A DNA stretch of 64,000 bases from Phyllostachys edulis. Lineage: Eukaryota; Streptophyta; Magnoliopsida; Poales; Poaceae. The notes beneath the pieces are model-generated. The model searched no databases. It was not told the origin of the DNA and worked only from the letters and a program-made list of their open reading frames with translations. Positions 11,541 through 23,900 of this stretch are shown here, in pieces; position 1 is the stretch's first letter, and each line of letters begins with the position of its first letter. Location: positions 108,320,826 through 108,384,825 of the forward strand of contig CM070546.1 of NCBI GenBank assembly GCA_036346405.1, given 5' to 3'. The position numbers and the translations under genes are program-made.

Positions 11541-11830
11541 AATCGGTAGTACCTTTCATTTGCCTGCGGTAGTACCTTTTATTTGCCTACGGTAGTACCT
11601 TTCATTTACTGCGGTAGTACCTTTTATTTACTGCGGTAGTACCTTTCATTTACTGCGGTAGTACCTCGGTCTTGGTAGTACCTTTCATTTGCTCGTGGTA
11701 GTACCTCGTGAGGTAGTACCTTTCATTTACTGTGGTAGTACCTCGGTCTTGGTAGTACCTTTCATTTACTGCGGTAGTACCTCGAGACGGTAGTACCTTT
11801 CTTTTACTTGTGGTAGTACCGATTCTGAAT
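11541..11830. repeat. Minisatellite of CGGTAGTACC units in the copia-like LTR
   Basis: At least 14 near-consecutive copies of GGTAGTACC. Spacers alternate between a 22-base unit (with TTTCATTTACTG) and a shorter one of 17-18 bases (with TCGGTCTT or TCGTGAG). Scattered single copies of the same near-palindromic core also occur at the far end of the same LTR (6475-6790), so the motif brackets the LTR. Confidence 0.8.
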
Positions 11831-12033
11831 TTTCTGCAGACCTTCTTTAGTTTTTGCTGCTGCTCTTTGGGGGTTAGGAGAGGGTTCAACACAAAACTTC
11901 CACTGTGCTTAAGCATTCATCTTCATAGCTCTCATAGCTATTGGAGTGATTTGCGAGTTGAATCCATTAAAAGTGAAAAAGATTAGGTGCTCCTATTCAC
12001 CCCCCCCCCTCTAGTCGCCTTTCCGGTCCAACA

Positions 12034-12987
12034 ACCTTGCAGCCTCATTGGTCGCTGTCAGTGCAGTCCTTGTTTAGGAAGACAATGGCATGCAACGCTC
12101 CGTCTACTATGCGTCAAAGGCCATCCAAAGGGCCAATACCTGGTACACGAAGCTGGAGAAGCCGGCCTACGCCCTCCTGATGGCATCTCGCAAGTTGCAC
12201 GAGTACTTCATGGCTCATGAGATAACTATACCATCCTCCTACCCCCTCGATCTACTGCTGCACAACAAGGACGTCGCGGGTCGAATTGGTAAGTGGGTCG
12301 TAGAGATACCCTTCGACCTCCACTTCATCGCCCGCACATCCATCAAGTCTGAGGTGTTGGCCGACTTCGTCGCCAAGTGGACTCCGCAGCTAGCGGAGGC
12401 CCTAATACCCAAGATGAGGTAACCTGGACCATATACACTGACGGTTCGTGGTGCACCACCAGGGCGGGTGCGGCAACCATTTCAGTGTCACCCAAGGGGC
12501 AACAAGTACCGCACGTAGCCCGCCTCAAATTTCCTACAACGAACAATGCGGCCGAGTACGAAGCCCAACTCCTTGACCTCTGCAAGGCCAAGGTGCTAGG
12601 GGCTCAGAGAATTATCATTAAGAGCGACTCGCACCAAATGGTGGGTCACATCGACAAGTCATTTCAAGCTGGGGACCCTGAGATGGCTACATACCCTTAG
12701 AAAAAAATTTCTTGGGCATCACAGTCTAAGCCATCCCACGCAGCAAGAACCAGGCTACCAATGAATTGGCCAAGATGGCAAGCTCCACGCAGCCTCCTTT
12801 GGCGAATGCCTTCTACGAGGTACTCAAAACACCCTCTACACCGAACGAAGTGCAAAAGGCTTTGTCCGAAGCATAAGGGACTGGCCCCAAAGCACCAGTT
12901 TCTTGGCTCGACGTCCTCATCATTGAGGACATTGATTGGTGCGAACTAATCTTCAATTACCTAACCACCGGGCAAGGGCTCGAGGAC
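12034..12987 (+). pseudogene. Tat-1 RNase H and second (archaeal-type) RNase H domain
   Basis: Two RNase H-type regions follow each other. The first (about 12039-12400) carries RSVYYASKAI, the LEKPAYALLMASRKL helix and ALADFV-like VLADFVAKW, as in the Ty3/gypsy RNase H and linker. The second, in another frame (12377-12700), shows TIYTDGSW, TNNAAEYEA and IKSDSHQMVGH, giving the Asp, Glu and Asp of an RNase H fold. This extra domain is the known signature of the Tat lineage. A frame shift near 12400 and stops at 12698 and 12733 break it. The remainder to 12987 is linker sequence, cut at AGGAC by the chromovirus. Confidence 0.8.
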
Positions 12988-15900
12988 TGTAACATCCCAA
13001 TTTTCTGGAGTTCTTAAAAATTTTCAAAATAAAAAGAACCATTTGGTTTTGATAAGAGTTCAAAGCTTAATTTGAGATTTTTGAAAAATTCGAGTGTTTA
13101 AAATGACTAAATCAAACTCCAACTAATCCAAAGTTTGGTTTAGCTGCAGTTGTTCGAGCTTTGCTCTTGCTTTCCTTTGTCTCTGTTCGTTCAGGCCTCT
13201 CTGGACCTCCCTTAACCTCTTGTGACCTTTTCCCTGTTTCGACCTCCTTCTTTGTATAGACCTCTTCGTGGTTTAGACCTCCTTATCTGTTTGAACCTTC
13301 CTTCGGTTATGACCTTCCCTTGGGTCACGACCACCCCCGAGGTGCTCACAGCTCGGGTTTGTGTTTCAAACATCCTTGATTTCCAAAATCCATCGCTCGG
13401 GTTGAATTCCTCCTTTCGAGATCTCCTTTGGTTCTATCTTGACCGTTGAGACCTCCCCTGCGTTGGTCTTGACCGTCGAGATCTCCTTTGGTTCCATCTT
13501 GATCGTCGAGATCTCCGTTGGCTCCATCTTGACCATCCAGACCTCCCTTCGTTTGAATCCAAGTATCTAGACCTCCCCACCGTCAACCCCTTTTCTCTCT
13601 CCTCGCGCGGGCGTGCTCAGTCCGAGCCGTCCGATTGTGCTTGGACGGCCCGATGTTTTGTGCTGTTCAAGCAGTCCGAACTTCACCTCTGGCTCGGGCC
13701 GCCCGATTAAGATCGGACGGTCAGATCAAGTTGAGTTCGGGCGCGCGCTTCGGACTGTCTTGGACCTCCCCGCCCTTGTGGTCTCTTTGCAAAGACGATC
13801 CTCTTGGTCTTTTACAAAGACCACCTCGGTTGGTCTTTTTGCAAAGACCACCATTTTGGGTCATGACCTCCCTTTGAAGCGCGGCCTCCTCTTTTTGTCT
13901 TTTAGCCGCGACCTCCCTTGGTCGGGACCTCCTCGGTCTTTTTGCAAGGACCACCCTCTTGAGGCCAGGACCTCCCTCTGGGTCACGATCTCCCCTCGCG
14001 GTAGCGACCTCCTCTTTGGTCTTTTTGCAAAGACCACCCTCTTGGTCGCAACCACCTCTTTTGTGGGACCGTCCTCTCAGGTCTCAGTACCGCGGGGGAG
14101 AAAAGTCTTCGTGCATTTAATGCTGCATTAAATGCTATCATTTCCACCATACCTTGTCATTTCCTCTTTGGTCACCTCTTTTACCTTCTCATTCATTCCT
14201 TTACTTGCTCCCGTCGTGTGCATTAAATGCACCGTCCTCCTCCCTGGATCTCCCCGTGTCTATATAAAGCACCGGAGAGGCCTCCTGCTTCCTTTTGTTT
14301 CCAAAACCTTGAACCTCCCTCGGTTGAGTTTTTTCTTCTTCGATAGGAGCTCCGATTCAGTGAATCAAGTTTCTATCTTCGCCCTGATCCTATGTTTTTC
14401 TTTGGCTTTGATTTGGTTCTTTCGTTGGAGTTTTGTGGTTTCATTTTTTTTACTTGGTTCTTGTTCACGCGTGTAGTATCCGGTTGTTCTGAAGACCTCC
14501 TGGACCCAGCTCTCTCGGTAGAAGACCCTCAGTTCTTCAGCGTAGGCAAGTCATAGACCCTTGATCATATCGATCCTAGTTTGCAAAAGTACTTTGTTTT
14601 ATACCAACTCGCATGGCTAGTTTTATAAAACATAGTTTCGGGAGTAGTTACAACACCCACTTGTCTTATGACTCCTTGGATAATTGAAAACAACATGTTT
14701 GACATGTACCCTTGGAGATTCGTAGGATGGGTTATCTTAGTTGGTTATGTATTTGAATACCAACATGGGCGCGATTTATTGCTTAGCTAGTAGACGTTTG
14801 GTCTCGCAATCTCATGACTCAAAGAATGATTGAACTTGACTAATGTGCTATGGAACCGTGGTAATGCCATTGTTGTTAAAATTTGTGTGCTATGACCAGG
14901 GTGGTCATTTGGCCGGGTTGAACTAGAAAATATTTTATGCTCGGGCGAGTAGTCAGGGAGTGAGTAGTGGGTGCCTTGAGCACACTGGGTTTGTGGTCAG
15001 ACTCGCTTGAGCAGCCAACTAAGGATTTAACCTTGTACGCCATCGATCTGGGTCACTCCCGTGCAACCACAAGTGCATAATGGGGTGGTCCTGGCCAACT
15101 AATTAGCGAGGTCCTGATGCGGTTCTATCGTGGTGGTCGAAATGGCGCAAGAGGGGGCCTAAGCATAGCGAAACCTTAGCGGGCAAAACCAAGTCAGGAC
15201 TGACCTTAGTAAAGGCCTTGTCACGAGCTCTAGACTGCTTACCAAAGGAAGTGAGCAGGGGCATCAACGGGTGTCCAACCAACTAGAGGACTTCGTGTCT
15301 TATGGGTAAAGTGTGCAACCTCTGCAGAGTGTAAAAATCTATTCGAATAGTCGAGTCCTCGGTTATGGATATGTCCGGTTCTTTCACGCAAGGGATAGAT
15401 CTTTCTAAAAAGTTGTGGTTGGTTCCGTGTGGCTTGGCTCATGGCCAGGGTGGTCGTGGGATGTTTTCAAAGAACTTGTTTACTTATGTATTATCTTCTC
15501 AACTTGTGCTTTGCAATCTACTTATTGTATTTCCAATAAATATTGCTTTATGCAAACTAACCTTACAGCTTTTTCCTTGGCAAGCCTTGCATAAATATTG
15601 TTGCATTCATTTCCCTATAGCTTGCTAAGTACATTCAAAGTACTCATGGCTTGTGCCCTCTGGTTAATCAGCAGCCGAAGACCTCCCAGGGTGCTCCGAG
15701 CACTATGAGGAGGAGTTTGTTGAAGACCTCGTGGACTAGGGGACGTCCTCCACTCGATAGCTTGTGGCTCGTCGAGTGGCTCCGCGTTGTATTTTGTTCC
15801 GCTGTAAGCGTTCTTTTTGTTGTCAGCCCTACATAGCACCCCTGTAAACAAGCTTGACCGTAAGGTCTTTTGTCTATAAATATTAATTTATCTGCTTCAT

Positions 15901-16167
15901 CTTAAGTTTGTTGTATGGATGCGATGACACCAATGTTGGGTCTGTGCGAGCTAGCAATTTGATCTTGGGACTAGCTCATTGTGCAGAGGGATTGGGACCT
16001 CCGGGTGGTCTTGGTGGACCTCCGGGTGGACCTTCGAGTCCTCCTGGGTGGTCCCAGAGGCTCTCCGAGAGGTCTTGGAGGACCTTCCAGACCTCCGGGT
16101 GATTTGGTTGGACCTCCTGGGTGGTCCTGGGAGATCCCTCCGAGTCCTCTCGGGTCGGGGCCTTACA
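12988..16167 (+). repeat. Chromovirus 5' LTR
   Basis: 3180 bases, TATA box TATATAAAG at 14261-14269. The upstream third is saturated with GACCTCC, CTTTGCAAAGACCACC and similar pyrimidine-rich words. Frames of up to 172 codons there are a by-product of this composition. Confidence 0.92.
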
Positions 16168-16170
16168 AGG

Positions 16171-16183
16171 TGGTATCAGAGCC
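16171..16183 (+). other. Primer-binding site, tRNA-iMet type
   Basis: TGGTATCAGAGCC lies three bases after the 5' LTR end. It is the usual primer site complementary to the 3' end of initiator methionine tRNA in plant LTR retrotransposons. Confidence 0.9.
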
Positions 16184-16796
16184 ATATCGACTGTAGGATG
16201 TAACCTTAGTTAGCATGGTCGATTTAGTCCAGAATCTAAAAATTTATTTTCTAAATCAAACCAACCGATTAACTTGAGTAGATATTCTTCTCTCATCTTA
16301 CTCTATTCTGTTCTCACCTCATTCTAATCTTTTCTCATCTTATTCTTAGATCCTTGCATCTTATCCTTTCCGGAACTTTGTTTTCAAACTTAAATTGACC
16401 TTCTTACCTCAGGAATCTCTATAGGATCGAGCTTTGTTTTAAGTTACCCACCCCTGTAAGTTAAAGTAGAAGTGCCTAGAGTGGTCCTCCTTAGCTTAGT
16501 CTTGGATTTAGTTCGTGTCTTTGGCCTTCATTTGGAGTTTTGTACCTCTTAGTAGCTTTCCATTTGCTTGTTTTGGGTTTGACACCTTTTCCCGATTAAG
16601 GTGTTCTGTCTCTCCTCTTGCTCTCCCTCTCATCCCTTGTGCTTTTCCCTCTTACCTATTGTGCTTTTTCCCTCTCATCTATTAAGCCTGAGAAGGTGTC
16701 TTGCAGATGGATCGGACCATAATTGACAAGTCAAGATGAATCGATGGATCCTCATTGCCACCACCCCGCCTCCTCCAATGAACCCGTGATCAAAGT

Positions 16797-17745
16797 ATGA
16801 GTCAGTTCATGGCAGCCCAAGCACAGATGATGAGTGTTTTGATGCAGAACATGAATCAAATGATAGCCCAGCAGAATCAGACCACTGTGGCCTTGATCGC
16901 GGCATTGAACCAGAGCAACCAAGCCGCTGCTGTGCTACCACTACCACCAGTTGTTCCCCAGTCAAGGATAGCAGAGTTCTTGAGGACCCGTCCATCTACC
17001 TTCTCTAGCTCCTCGGCCGTTGGGCCTTGGAGCGATTGGCCGCTCAGCAGAAAAAAGCTTGCCATTATCGGTGTGACGACCGGGAGAAAGTTCTCTATGC
17101 CTCGCACCAGCTCGAGGGCCCAGCAGCAGAGTGGTGGGAGAGCTTTTGTGCCGTCCATGAGAACCCTCAGAGCATCATGTGGGCAGAGTTTTCTAAAGCC
17201 TTCTGTCATTCCCATGCTCCTGATGGGAAGGTGAAAATGAAAAAGAATGAGTTTCGGGAGTTAAAACAAGGAAGCATATCAGTGAGTGAATATCTCAACA
17301 AGTTCACTCAGCTTTCTGGGTATGCCCCAGAGGATGTTGCTACAGATGATGCCCGACAGAAAAGGTTCAATCGGGGACTCATTCCAAGTTTGAAGGTTCA
17401 AGTCGTCGGCAATGACTATGCAGACTTCCAACAGATGGTGAACAAGACCTTGCTCATTAAAGAATCTCGTAGAGAGCTTGCCGAGTCTTACAAAAGGAAG
17501 ATGTAACAGTCTGGTGCTCGTCAAGGTCACCCGTAAAGAGCTCGGACCAGTGCCCAGCTCCCTGTCCATTTTGCTCCTCCAACCACCTCCAGGATCTCTT
17601 GGCTGACTCCTTTACGTGACTTCGGTGTCGCAACCCCCCAACTTCGGCAACCTTTGTCGGTCAACCTCCTAGAAGCGACAACCCGGCCAAGGAATCACAT
17701 GTTTTAACTGCCATCAATTGGGGCACTATGCCAGCCACTACCCAC
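16797..17745 (+). pseudogene. Chromovirus gag, frame-shifted
   Basis: The N-terminal part (16797 to about 17020) is Gln/Met-rich, as in Tekay-type gag. The capsid part continues in another frame (17027-17506) with LEGPAAEWWESF and EFRELKQGSISVSEYLNKF, the hallmark gag helices. A TAA ends this frame at 17504-17506, and the zinc knuckle near 17703-17744 is again in a shifted frame. It reads C-FN-C-HQLG-H-YASH-Y: the fourth ligand Cys is Tyr (TGC to TAC), so the CCHC knuckle cannot bind zinc normally. It sits upstream of protease as expected. Confidence 0.85.
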
Positions 17746-17879
17746 AGAAGATAGGACCAGCCCAGGTACGATCCAACCAAGGCGCCACTCTAGCAAGAGT
17801 TCCATTGCCAGGAGCAGGTCGTGGAGCTCCCCAGACCTTCCCTGCGCTCACCAAGACCTCCCTACCCCTTGGGAGAGGA

Positions 17880-18148
17880 CGTGTGAATCACGTCACCATT
17901 GAGGAGGCCCAGTCAGCTCCGGATGTCATGCTGGGTAAGTTCTTTGTACATTCAGCATCAGCCACTATTTTGTTTGATTCTAGAGCTTCCCATTCGTTTG
18001 TTTCTCGGATTTTTGCTGCAATGCATCAGTTGAAAGTTTTGCCTCTTAAGACCCCCTTATTGGTCCAATCCCCCGGTTCGGAGTTAAGTGCAAACCAGGG
18101 TTGTCCACAAGTTAAGGTGATATAGAAGGGGTAGAGTTTCTAGCCAAC
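17880..18148 (+). pseudogene. Chromovirus aspartic protease, active-site mutant
   Basis: The catalytic loop reads LFDSRASHSF, where the family has D-S/T-G-A. Gly is replaced by Arg, a G-to-A change that should abolish protease activity. The frame closes at a TAG (18123-18125). The second half of the domain (DVILGMDWL) lies in the next open stretch at about 18175. Confidence 0.8.
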
Positions 18149-19117
18149 TTGATCCTCATCGACACCCAATCTCTAGATGTGATTTTGGGCATGGACTGGC
18201 TGGCTAGACATCAAGCAGTATTGGATTGTGGTGGTAGAAGCATCACTTTGGTCAGCCCAGTGGGAGTCAAGGTGAAATTTGAAGCCACCTCCGAGAAGCC
18301 AGAGAGAGTTTTGGTCTGCAGAGCTCAAACCGTGTCTTTAGAGGATGTCCTAGTGGTCTATGAGTTCCCAGATGTCTTCCCAGATGAGCTTCCTGGAATG
18401 CCGCCAGACAGAGATCTAGAGTTTGTCATCAATCTAGTCATAGGGACTGCTCCAATAGCCAAGAGGCCCTACCGTCTACCTATTGATGGCCTGGTGGAGT
18501 TGAAGAAGCAGATTGAGGAAATGCTTGAGAAAGGTTTTATCAGACCGAGTTCTTCACCCTGGGGAGCTCCAGTGATCTTTGTCCCCAGGAAGGATGGTAC
18601 TCAGCGGATGTGTGTGGACTATAGAGCACTCAATGAGGTCACCATCAAGAACAAGTACCCTCTATCCAGGATAGATGACCTTTTCGACCAGCTAAAAGGA
18701 GCCGGAGTGTTCTCTAAGATAGACTTGAGATCAGGATATCACCAGTTGAAGATTCGCCAAGAAGACATCCCCAAGACAGCCTTCTCAACCCGACATGGTC
18801 TGTTTGAGTGCACAGTTATGTCTTTTGGTTTGACCAATGCCCCTGCCTACTTTATGAACTTGATGAATAAGGTGTTCATGGAGTATCTAGACAAGTTTGT
18901 CATTGTCTTCATTGATGACATCCTAGTGTACTCTAAGAGCAAAGAAGAGCATGAAGAGCATCTCTGTTTGGTTTTGAGCAAGCTCAGAGATCATCAACTC
19001 TATGCGAAATTCAAAAAGTGTGAGTTTTGGATGAAGGAAGTTACCTTCTTGGGCCATGTTGTGTCTGAAAAAGGAGTCGCTGTCAACCCCAGTAAGGTCC
19101 AAGATGTCCTCAACTAG
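18149..19117 (+). pseudogene. Chromovirus reverse transcriptase
   Basis: Longest intact retroelement frame in the window (322 codons). In order: DVILGMDWLA (protease C-part), FPDVFPDELPGMPP linker, the finger motif RPSSSPWGAPVIFV, KIDLRSGYHQ with the first catalytic Asp, SFGLTNAP, and the catalytic box VFIDDILVYS. The box is FIDD rather than the common YIDD, which other gypsy elements tolerate. The domain itself looks complete. It ends at a TAG (19115-19117) where the family has Trp (TGG), a G-to-A stop. Confidence 0.92.
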
Positions 19118-19500
19118 AAACCACCCAAGTCAGTACCTCAAATCAGGAGTTTTCTCGGCATGGTAGGTTACTACCGTCGGTTCATTGAAGACTTCTCCAA
19201 GATAGCAAACCCTCTCACCCAGCTGTTAAAGAAGGAGAAGAAGTTTGCTTGGACGCCCGAGTGTGAGTAGAGCTTCCAAGAATTGAAGAAGCGCTTGACC
19301 ACTGCCCCAGTGCTGATCTTACCAGATGTCCGAAAGGACTTTGAGATCTACTGTGATGGATCTCGTCAAGGTCTTGGGTGTGTTTTGATGCAAGAAAGGA
19401 GGGTAGTGGCTTATACTTCTCGACAGCTAAGACCTCATGAATTCAACTACCCCACCCATGATCTAGAGTTGGCTGCCGTAGTGCATGCCTTGAAGATGTG
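19118..19500 (+). pseudogene. Chromovirus RNase H, 3' half deleted
   Basis: The tether (FLGMVGYYRRFI) and first catalytic Asp (YCDGSRQGLG) are present, as is the ELAAVVHALK helix. There is a TAG at 19268-19270. After HALKM the sequence jumps to a segment that normally lies just before integrase, so the TDHKSL and ADALSR regions are gone. By family comparison roughly 100-150 residues are missing. Confidence 0.8.
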
Positions 19501-20342
19501 AATATCCAGGAGATCAAAAGTAACATGAAGAAGGGCAAGTGCTTGGAATTTTTAGAAGATGAACAAGGGACTGTTTGGTTCGGCAAGCACATTTATGTAC
19601 CCGATCAGAAAGAACTCAAGCAGCTGATACTCAGGGAAGCTCATGAAGCCTTGTACTCCATCCACCCCAGAAGGATGAATATGTATCAAGACCTCAAGGA
19701 CTTCTATTGGTGGCCTAGCATGAAGCGTGAGATCACCGAGTATGTGGCACGGTGTGATGTCTGCCAGCGGGTTAAAGCTAAGCACCAAAGACCTCCTGGA
19801 CTCTTGCAACCTTTGAGCATACCAGGATGGAAATGGGAAGAGATTGGCATGGACTTCATCACTGGTCTGCCCAGGACCCAAGCTGGTTATGACTCTGTTT
19901 GGGTAGTGATAGATCGTCTTACCAAAGTTACCCACTTCATCCCAATCAAGACCACCTACTCAGGAGATAGGTTAGCAGAGATATACATGGCGAGGATTGT
20001 TTGTCAACATGGAGTGCCCAAGAAGATTGTGTCAGATCGAGGATCCAGTTCACTTTAAGATTTTGGCAGAAGCTACATGAAGCTTTGGGCACCAATCTGA
20101 ATTTCAGTACAGCCTACCATCCTCAGACTGATGGTCAAACCGAAAGGGTAAACCAGATTTTAGAAAATATGTTGAGAGCCTGTGCTCTAGAGAACCAGAA
20201 CAGTTGGGACCGAATGTTACCTTATGTAGAATTTTCCTACAATAACAGCCACCAGTCAAGCCTGCAGATGTCCCCGTTTGAAGCCCTCTACGGAAGGAAG
20301 TGTAGAACCCCATTGTATTGAACAGAGTCAAAAGAAGGCCAA
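19501..20342 (+). pseudogene. Chromovirus integrase core, frame-shifted
   Basis: The zinc-binding HHCC module is intact (H-EALYSIH, then CDVC within about 35 residues). The DDE core follows with the first Asp in GMDFITGLP and the second in IVSDRGS. The frame slips at about 20045, immediately after the second Asp, and continues in another phase with STAYHPQTDGQTERVN, which supplies the catalytic Glu. A TGA (20319-20321) interrupts again before the C-terminal part. Confidence 0.88.
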
Positions 20343-20924
20343 GTGCTCAGACCATACCTCTTGAAGGAAGCCGAGGACCAAGTACGATCAATAAGAGAGA
20401 AGCTGAAGACTGCTCAGAATAGGCAGAAGAGCTATGCAGATAATCGACGTCGAGATTTAGCTTTTGCACCTAGAGACTATGTGTATCTTAAGGTGTCACC
20501 TCTTAAGGGGATGCGTCGTTTCAGGATCAGTGGGAAGCTCGCACCAAGGTTCATTGGCCCGTTCCCAGTTCTTGCCCGGAAAGGAGAAGTGGCTTACAAG
20601 CTGGAGCACCCACCACAGTTGTCTGGAGTGCACGATGTCTTCCATGTGTCTCAGTTGAGGAAGTGCTTGCATGTGCCAGAAGAGCAAATGCCCCTGGAAG
20701 CAATCGACATCCAAGAAGACCTCTCTTACAAGGAGCAACCTGTCAAGATCTTGGAAGTGGCCGAGCGCGTGACAAGAAGCAAAGTCATCTGGTTCTGCAA
20801 GGTCCAGTGGAGCAACCACTCTGAGGAAGAAGCCACTTGGGAGCATGAGGAGGAGGACTTGAAGGCCGAATTCCCGCACCTATTCCCTAGCCAGCCTGAA
20901 TCTCGGGGTCGAGATTCCCTTTAA
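20343..20924 (+). pseudogene. Chromovirus integrase C-terminus with chromodomain
   Basis: A clean 193-codon frame. It starts with the GPF-type integrase module (KLAPRFIGPFPVL, VFHVSQLRKC) and ends with a chromodomain (PVKILEVAERVTRSK, then VQWSNHSEEEATWEHEEE). In chromoviruses this C-terminal chromodomain is known to steer integration to heterochromatin. The aromatic-cage positions look only partly conserved, as usual for the Tekay group. Confidence 0.9.
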
Positions 20925-20936
20925 GGGTTGTAGGTC

Positions 20937-23900
20937 TGTAACATCCCAATTTTCTGTAGTTCTTAAAAGTTTTCAAACTAAAAAGAACCATTTGATTTTG
21001 ATGAGAGTTCAAAGCTTAATTTTAGATTTTCGAAAAAATCGAGTGTTTAAAATGACTAAATCAAACTCCAACTAATCCAAAGTTTGGTTTATCTGGAGTT
21101 GTTTGAGTTCTGGTCTTGCTTCCCTTTCTCTCTGTTCGTTCAGGCCTCTCTGGACCTCCCTTAACCTCTTCTGACATTTTCCCCGTTTTGACCTGCTTCT
21201 TTGTTTAGACGTCTTCGTGGTTTAGACCTCCTTATCTGTTTGAACCTTCCTTCGGTTATGACCTTTCCTTGGGTCACGACCACCCCTGAGGTGCTCCCAG
21301 CTCGGGTTTGTGTTTCAAACATCCTTGATTTTTGAAATTTGTCACTCAGGTTGAATTCCTCCTTTCGAGATCTCCTTTGGTTCCATCTTGACTGTTGAGA
21401 CCTCCCCTGCATTGGTCTTGACCGTCGAGATCTCCTTTGGTTCCATCTTGACCGTCGAGATCTCCGTTGGCTCCATCTTGACCATCCAGACCTCCCTTCG
21501 TTTGGATCCAAGGGTCTAGACCTCCCCACCGTCAACCCCTTTTCTCTCTCTCATGCAGGCCTTCGGTCCGAGCCGTCCGATTGTGCTTTGACGGCCCGAT
21601 GTTTTGTGATGTTCAAGCAGTCCGAACTTCACCTCTGGCTCGGGCTGCCCGATTAAGATCGAACGGTCAGATCAAGCTGAGTTCGGGCGTGCGCTTCGGA
21701 CTGTCTTGGACCTCCCCGCCCTTGTGGTCTCTTTGCAAAGACGACCCTCTTGGTCTTTTGCAAAGACCACCCTTTTGGGTCACGACCTCCCTTTGAGGCC
21801 GCGGCCTCCTCTTTTTGTCTTTTAGCCGCGACCTCCCTTGGTCGGGACCTCCTCGGTCTTTTTGCAAGGACCACCCTCTTGAGACCAGGACCTCCCTCTG
21901 GGTCATGATCTCCCCTCGCGGTAGCGACCTCCGCTTTGGTCTTTTTTTGCAAAGACCACCCTCCTGGTCGCGACCACCTCTTCTGTGGGACCGCCCTCTC
22001 AGGTCTCAGTGCCGCGAGGGAGAAAAGTCTTCGTGCATTTAATGCTGCATTAAATGCTATCATTTCCATCATACCTTGTCTTTTCCTCTTTGGTCACCTC
22101 TTTTACCTTCTCATTTCATTCCTTTACCTGCTCCCGTTGTGTGCATTAAATGCACCGTCCTCCTCCCTGGACCTCCCCATGTCGATATAAAGCACCGAAG
22201 AGGCCTCTTGCTTCCTTTTGTTTCCCAGAACCTTGAACTTCCCTCGGTTGAGCTTTTTCTTCTTCGATAGGAGCTCCGATTCAGTGAATCAAGTTTCTAT
22301 CTTCGCCCTGATCCAGTGTTTTTCTTTGGCTTTGATTTGGTTCTTTCGTTGGAGTTTTGTGGGTTCATTTTTATTTACTTGGTTCTTGTTCGCGTGTGTA
22401 GGATCTGGTTGTTCTGAAGACCTCCTGGAAACAGCTTTCTCAGCAGAAGACTCTCAGTTCTTCAGCGTAGGCAAGTCATAGACCCTTAAGCATATTGATC
22501 CCAGTTTGCAAAAGTACTTTGTTTTATACCAACTCGCATGGCTAGTTTTATAAAAAATGGTTTCGAGAGTAGTTACAACACCCACTTGTCTTATGACTCC
22601 TTGGATAATTGAAAACAACATGTTTGACATGTACCCTTGGAGATCCGTAGGATGAGTTATCTTAGTTGGTTATGTATTTGAATACCAACATGGGCGTGAT
22701 TTATTGCTTAGCCATGCTCTAGTAGACGTTTGGTCTCGCAATCTCATGACTCAAAGAATGATTGAACTTGACTAATGTGCTATGGAACCGTGGCAATGCC
22801 ACTATTGTTAAAATTTGTGTGCTATGACCAGGGTGGTCATTTGGCCGAGTTGAACCAGAAAATGTTTTATGCTCGGGCGAGTAGTCAGGGAGTGAGTAGT
22901 GGGTGCCTTGAGCACACTGGGTTTGTGGTCAGACTCGCCTGAGCAGCCAACTAAGGACTTAACCTTGTACGCCATCGATCTGGGTCACTCCCGTGCAACC
23001 ACAAGTCCATAATGGGGTGGTCCTGGCCAACTAATTAGCGAGGTCCTGATGCGGTTCTATCGTGGTGGTCGAAATGGCGCAAGAGGGGGCCTAAGCATGG
23101 CGAAACCTTAGCGGGCAGAACTAAGTCAGGACTGACCTTGGTAAAGGCCTTATCATGAGCTCTAGACTGCTTACCAAAGGAAGCGAGCAGGGGCATCGAC
23201 GGGTGCTCAACCAACTAGAGGACTTCGTGTCTTATGGGTAAAGTGTGCAACCTCTGCAGAGTGTAAAAATCTATTCGAATAGTCGCGTCCTCAGTTATGG
23301 ACATGCCCGGTTCTTTCACGCAAGGGGTAGATCTTTCTAAAAAGTTGTGGTTGGTTCCGTGCGGCTTGGCTCATGGCCTGGGTGGTCGTGGGATGTTTTC
23401 AAAGTACTTGTTTACTTATGTATTATCTTTTCAACTTGTGCTTTGCAATCTACTTATTGTATTTCCAATAAATGTTATTTTCTGCAAACTAACCTTACAG
23501 CTTTTTCCTTGGCAAGCCTTGCATAAATATTGTTGCATTCATTTCCCTATGGCTTGCTGAGTAAATTCAAAGTACTCATGGCTTGTGTCCTCTGGTTAAT
23601 CAGTAGCCGAAGACCTCCCAGGGTGCTCCGAGCACTATGAGGATGAGTTTGTTGAAGACCTCGTGGACTAGGGGATGTCCTCCACTCGATAGCCTGTGGC
23701 TCACGAGTGGCTCCACGTTGTATTTTGTTCCGCTGCAAGCATTCTTTTTTTATTAGCCTGCGTGTACCCACAGTAAACAAGCTTGACCGTAAGGTCTTTT
23801 GTCTATAAATATTAATTTATGCGCTTTATCTTAAGTTTGTTGTATGGATGTGATGACACCGATGTTGGAGTGCATGCGAGCTAGCAATCGATCTTGGGAC

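Larger units (their letters stand above)
6330..12033 (+). mobile_element. Solo LTR of a copia-like (SIRE/Maximus type) retrotransposon, itself interrupted
   Basis: Begins TGTGGATGTC and ends CCGGTCCAACA. The 5-base target duplication is ACCTT (6325-6329 and 12034-12038), exact. The end, a poly-C tract then CTCTAGTCGCCTTTCCGG, resembles LTR ends of SIRE/Maximus copia elements, which is family knowledge rather than proof. A TATA box (TATAAATAG) is at 7594-7602. Without the nested LTR at 8082-11396 the unit is about 2.4 kb. No gag-pol is present, so it is a solo LTR left by LTR-LTR recombination. Tat-1 pol reads in frame across it. Confidence 0.8.

Noticed and set aside
13613..14131. 172-codon plus-strand frame (and counterparts in 21560-22080)
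   Set aside because: It lies wholly inside the chromovirus LTR and is produced by repeated GACCTCC/CTTTGCAAAGACC words; no domain, and the copy in the other LTR is interrupted at different places.
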